DNA of 41,619 nucleotides from JBBQNJ01 sp038329845 (GTDB lineage: Bacteria; Planctomycetota; Phycisphaerae; Tepidisphaerales; Tepidisphaeraceae), in contig JBBQNJ010000041.1 of assembly GCA_038329845.1 (NCBI GenBank), positions 1 through 41,619 on the forward strand, written 5' to 3'. The notes under the pieces are model-generated. The model did not search any database. It saw nothing but the letters and a program-made list of their open reading frames with translations, and was not told where the DNA came from. Positions 41,618 through 41,619 of this stretch are shown in pieces; position 1 is the first letter of the stretch; each line of letters starts with the position of its first letter. The position numbers and the translations under genes are program-made.

Positions 41618-41619
41618 GT

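Overview
The window looks like a chromosomal segment from a Planctomycetota bacterium, most likely of the Phycisphaerae type. This is an inference from gene content. The DNA is GC-rich with G/C-ending codons. It encodes large secreted polysaccharide-active enzymes (a glycoside hydrolase with a CBM9-like tail, a pectate-lyase-type beta-helix protein and a heparinase II/III-type lyase with IPT/TIG domains). It also has a PEP-CTERM protein, very large exported TPR proteins and several small lipoproteins. No phage, integrase, transposase or CRISPR array was found.

Layout. 1-5.1 kb: partial glycoside hydrolase, S-adenosylhomocysteinase (ahcY) and two small lipoproteins. 5.3-12.3 kb: a co-directional block with a tRNA-binding protein (MetRS beta-like), recN, then an Mla/MCE lipid-transport set (permease, ABC subunit, MCE protein), a TPR lipoprotein and a response regulator fused to a class III nucleotide cyclase. 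12.4-15.9 kb (minus): small exported protein, GGQ release-factor-like protein, beta-helix lyase and the glutamine amidotransferase pabA/trpG. 16-22 kb: mtnA (+), dnaK (-), a gene-poor stretch, a lone Phd/YefM-type antitoxin and a PEP-CTERM protein. 22-26.6 kb: adenylate kinase, SGNH hydrolase and heparinase-like lyase. 26.9-30.6 kb: FtsX/MacB-type permease plus HlyD-type adaptor. 30.8-32.4 kb: citramalate synthase (cimA). 32.8 kb: tRNA-Ile(GAT) with a clear promoter and terminator. 33-39.8 kb: two exported TPR proteins (1791 and 444 aa). 39.9-41.4 kb: a lipoprotein and a DUF2202 ferritin-like protein.

The most unusual locus is the Mla cluster. Its ABC subunit keeps the general fold pattern but has lost every recognisable ATPase motif: Walker A, Q-loop, signature, catalytic Glu and H-loop. 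Its 5' end is a 45-bp tandem duplication, so a 14-codon leader minigene ends exactly against the gene's start codon. An extended -10 promoter lies just upstream. The cluster ends in a response regulator-cyclase whose two transition-state residues are replaced.

A second theme is that the larger gaps between convergent genes are filled with short repeats: octamer arrays (about 2.3 kb and 30.6-30.8 kb), a heptamer array (4.7 kb) and a roughly 65-bp-spaced direct repeat (17.2 kb). Metabolically, ahcY and mtnA handle the by-products of S-adenosylmethionine use, and cimA starts isoleucine synthesis from pyruvate. All functional statements come from reading motifs; no database search was run.
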